Shown here: piece after piece, positions 61,908 to 64,000 of the stretch
Numbering within the stretch: position 1 is the stretch's first letter
Layout of the letters: each line of letters begins with the position of its first letter
From: Serilophus lunatus
Lineage: Eukaryota; Chordata; Aves; Passeriformes; Eurylaimidae
Assembly: GCA_013399895.1 (NCBI GenBank)
Contig: VXBA01000893.1
Location: 571,394-635,393 of the forward strand
DNA length: 64,000 bases
Direction: 5' to 3'
Made by a program: the position numbers and the translations under genes
Notes under the pieces: model-generated
Told to the model about the DNA's origin: nothing
The model's input: only the letters and a program-made list of their open reading frames with translations
Database searches by the model: none

Positions 61908-62209
61908 CTCACACTTTTCCACTGCTGGTTGCTGCCCACACTCAGAGCTGTTCCCCGCCACAATGCCAGCCCGCAGGCTCTCGCTGTCACCTGTGCCTTC
62001 TTCCATGGAGTAGGTTTTGGAGTGATTGCTGTGGTGGTGTGAGGGGCTGCGACTCTGTGCCAGGCTGAGCTGCTTGCGAAGAACGCGGTTCTCCTCTTCC
62101 ACTTCCCGCATACGGATTTCCAAGCTCTCGCGTTCCCGCTGGCTCGATGCTGTGTACCGAGGACTGTGGGGCTGGGATTCAAGTGGAGACAATGACACTG
62201 GCTTCCCAT
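61908..62209 (-). CDS. LARGE1: LARGE1 coding exon (luminal stem, residues ~36-136)
   Basis: This exon encodes the luminal stem of the LARGE1 xylosyl-/glucuronyltransferase. It is 302 bases: two bases completing an Asp codon begun upstream, then exactly 100 codons ending in VEKCE. The acceptor reads ttctcttgcag|ATGGG and the donor GAG|GTAAAT. A charged heptad-like stretch (SSQRERESLEIRMREVEEEN, then RVLRKQLSLAQ) is the family's stem coiled coil. N-glycosylation sequons NHS and NSS fall at residues 97 and 122 in human numbering, matching sites I remember for the human protein. Several positions differ from the human sequence as I recall it, for example a His-rich SHHHSNHS run. The start codon and transmembrane anchor are not in this exon and were not found between it and the window edge. 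Identification is by recognition of the protein sequence and is very secure. The paralogue LARGE2 fits less well. Confidence 0.97.
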
Positions 62210-63292
62210 CTGCAAGAGAAGGAAACAAACCACTTCTGTCATAATACTCTTGAAATTGCATGTTCCTTTAATGCTGGTGTCGTGAGGCAGGGATGTGTTT
62301 CAAATACAGCCGTGTTTTATGTAGCCTTGCCACTTCATGGCAATGCTTAAGTGAATGGTAAACTTAGACAAATGCTAAAGTTCTATGAGCTACAGGTCCT
62401 ACTAATTTTAAATCCACACTAAAAGGTAAGCATGTGTTTCGTTCATTCTGCATAAGGCTGCAAGCCAGTCTCTAGTCTGGGAAGACAGTCAAGAACACGA
62501 GGATTTCATTCAAAGACAATTAATATACAGTTAAATATATTTTAGAAATGTATACAGGATGAAATAATTTTCCTATTCCCCATTTCCTCCACAGTCAAAT
62601 GACAGCATTTTGGCAACCATTTTGTGCCAAACAGCAGCCCCAGATGATTCATATGTGAGGAGCAGATGGGTTTTATTCAAAAACACAGTATTATGTGCTT
62701 GCTGAGAAATAAGAGGTCCAGGAGGGCAGAAATGTTGAATACACATGTGGGTCAAATTCTAGAAAGTATTTTTGCTGAAAAAGACACAAGGGAATTTTGA
62801 AAAAAGTAAAATGGTTCAATCCAACACCTTCAGCTAAAAAGCTGTAATCTAGAAATAGGAAATTGATATTTTCTTGTTCAAGTAAGCATTAAAAACGATC
62901 TAAAGTATAAAAATTGGAAATTACCTGAAAAGAAGGTCCATAACCAAAGCAACACATTCTACCATCACTTCCCAGTACATTATTGCTCCCAAATTTCAAA
63001 GGAGCAAATAGGGATGCAGTTGATGTGTTTTCAAAGGAAACATATTTTCACATAACTTTAATAAAGCTATAACTATATACACACAGAGTACAAATGCTTA
63101 AAAAACCCTGGTAAAAAGCCTTCATGTCACATTACTGTTCAAAAACGTTCAATAGAAATCAAATTGAAATAAAAGACAGTGAGAGTTATCCACAGTGTCA
63201 TAATTAGCACAAAGTTACTTTTCAGTGAAGATATGTGAGTGTCTCATACTAAGGTCTTTCTCTGATATAACTTTGTACTTGCACTTATTAAA
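62210..63292. other. LARGE1 upstream intron, no recognised feature
   Basis: Begins with the acceptor of the 61908-62209 exon. I looked for the first coding exon (start Met, basic tail, hydrophobic anchor) on the minus strand and did not find it. Confidence 0.6.
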
Positions 63293-63715
63293 CAGTACAA
63301 TCATACAATTCTTAAGGTTGGAAAAGTCCTCTAAGATCATTGAGTCCAACTGTTAACTCAGCACCACCATGTTCATCATTCAGTCATGTTGTTAAGTGCC
63401 ACATCCACATGTTTTTTGAATACTTACAGGGATTGTGATTTGCCCACTTCCCTGGACAGCCAATTCCAATGCCTGGCCTCCTTTTCCACTGAGTCATTTT
63501 TCCTAGTATCCAATCTAAATCTCCTGTGACACAATTTGAACCCATTTCATCTCATCCTCACACTTGTTACCCCAGTGCTCTTCATAGGACTTGTGCTCCA
63601 GACCCTTTACCAGCACCATTGCCCTTCTCTGGACACACTCCAGCATTTCAATGCCAAGAACTGAACATATGATTTGAGGTGTGGCCTCCCAGTGCCAAAT
63701 ACAGGGGAATGTTTG
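63293..63715 (-). mobile_element. CR1 LINE 3'-end fragment
   Basis: Antisense CR1 tail. It starts with a worn 8-base terminal repeat (caatcatacaattctt) and aaggttggaaaagtcctcta. It continues with gatcattgagtccaactgtt, acttccctggacagcc, atttttcctagtatccaatc, tgcccttctctggacacact and tgaggtgtggcctcccagtg. It is about 420 bases, 5'-truncated, from the same broad subfamily as the tail at 20.2 kb. Confidence 0.92.
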
Positions 63716-64000
63716 GTATTTAATGATTTTTACAATGCAGAGAGTCCCTTTGGTTTCAACAATTGATCACCAACTTGATGGAAATGGAAATCACGCAGTT
63801 GTTGTTTAGAAGTTCTCCCTAACAAGTACGTATCTCACCTGCTGACTTGAAATCTCCCTGCTACAAAGACTAGCTCATTGCTTGTTCTCTTTCAATGTTT
63901 CACGTTCACATGAATGGTGAGCAGTCCTCTAAACTGATTTAATGAAAAAAGCTGCCATAGAAATCAAAACCTCAATTCTAATTCAAATAGTTGTGTTACA
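63716..64000. other. LARGE1 upstream intron, no recognised feature
   Basis: Short AT-rich stretch to the window edge. Nothing recognised. Confidence 0.6.

Larger units (their letters stand above)
1..64000 (-). other. LARGE1: LARGE1 gene body, partial, minus strand
   Basis: The whole window appears to lie inside one transcription unit. Complete introns are 55752-61907 (6156 bases), 42973-55668 (12696) and 24216-42848 (18633). The parts 62210-64000 and 1-24043 belong to introns whose other ends lie outside. Phases across the joints are 1, 0, 2, 0, 1, with no frame break. LARGE1 is a type II Golgi membrane enzyme with two catalytic domains; only the stem and the front of the first are encoded here. 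I saw no other gene overlapping or nested in these introns. Extension to both window edges is inferred from the missing first and later exons. Confidence 0.85.

Noticed and set aside
1..64000. CRISPR arrays, operons, prokaryotic promoters, tRNA or rRNA genes
   Set aside because: The window is vertebrate intron. No regularly spaced repeats or cloverleaf-like RNA genes were seen.

Overview
This is intronic, gene-poor vertebrate DNA, most likely from a bird. Two observations support that. Every clear retrotransposon is a CR1 LINE; I found no Alu/B1-type SINE and no L1. The only gene I recognise is an amniote LARGE1 whose introns here (6.2, 12.7 and 18.6 kb) are far shorter than I recall for the mammalian gene. 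CR1 is also common in turtles and crocodilians, so 'bird' is an inference and I do not name a species.

Gene content. Four consecutive coding exons of LARGE1 lie on the minus strand, 5' to 3' at 62209-61908, 55751-55669, 42972-42849 and 24215-24044. All four have GT/AG borders and their phases join without a break. Numbered against the human protein from memory, they cover residues 36 (in part) to 262: the luminal stem with its coiled coil and the first part of the N-terminal glycosyltransferase (xylosyltransferase) domain, including the D-x-D metal-binding motif at 242-244. The exon with the start codon and membrane anchor should lie beyond 64000. The rest of the first catalytic domain and the whole second (glucuronyltransferase) domain should lie before position 1. 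LARGE1 is a Golgi enzyme that polymerises matriglycan on alpha-dystroglycan.

Repeats. From left to right: a possible avian repeat at 4.6-4.8 kb; an ancient amniote repeat remnant at 18.25 kb; a minus-strand CR1 at 20.2-22.2 kb with an internal deletion and a duplicated block around a single N; an old CR1-like remnant at 27.0-27.5 kb; minus-strand CR1 tails at 28.1-28.7, 32.9-33.15 and 63.3-63.7 kb; and a plus-strand CR1 at 45.9-48.76 kb that keeps 5' leader, ORF1 (SGNH esterase) and ORF2 (endonuclease) sequence but is frameshifted, internally deleted and interrupted by 223 Ns. There is also a decayed C2H2 zinc-finger fragment near 30.15 kb, a degenerate nested duplication at 34.4-34.7 kb, and several homopolymer or low-complexity tracts.

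Everything else reads as AT-rich intron without recognisable features. I looked for an undescribed system and did not find one I can support. The items most worth following are the probable assembly error at 20.52-20.98 kb, the unusually complete CR1 at 46-48.8 kb, the zinc-finger relic at 30.1 kb and the unexplained block at 37.6-40.2 kb.
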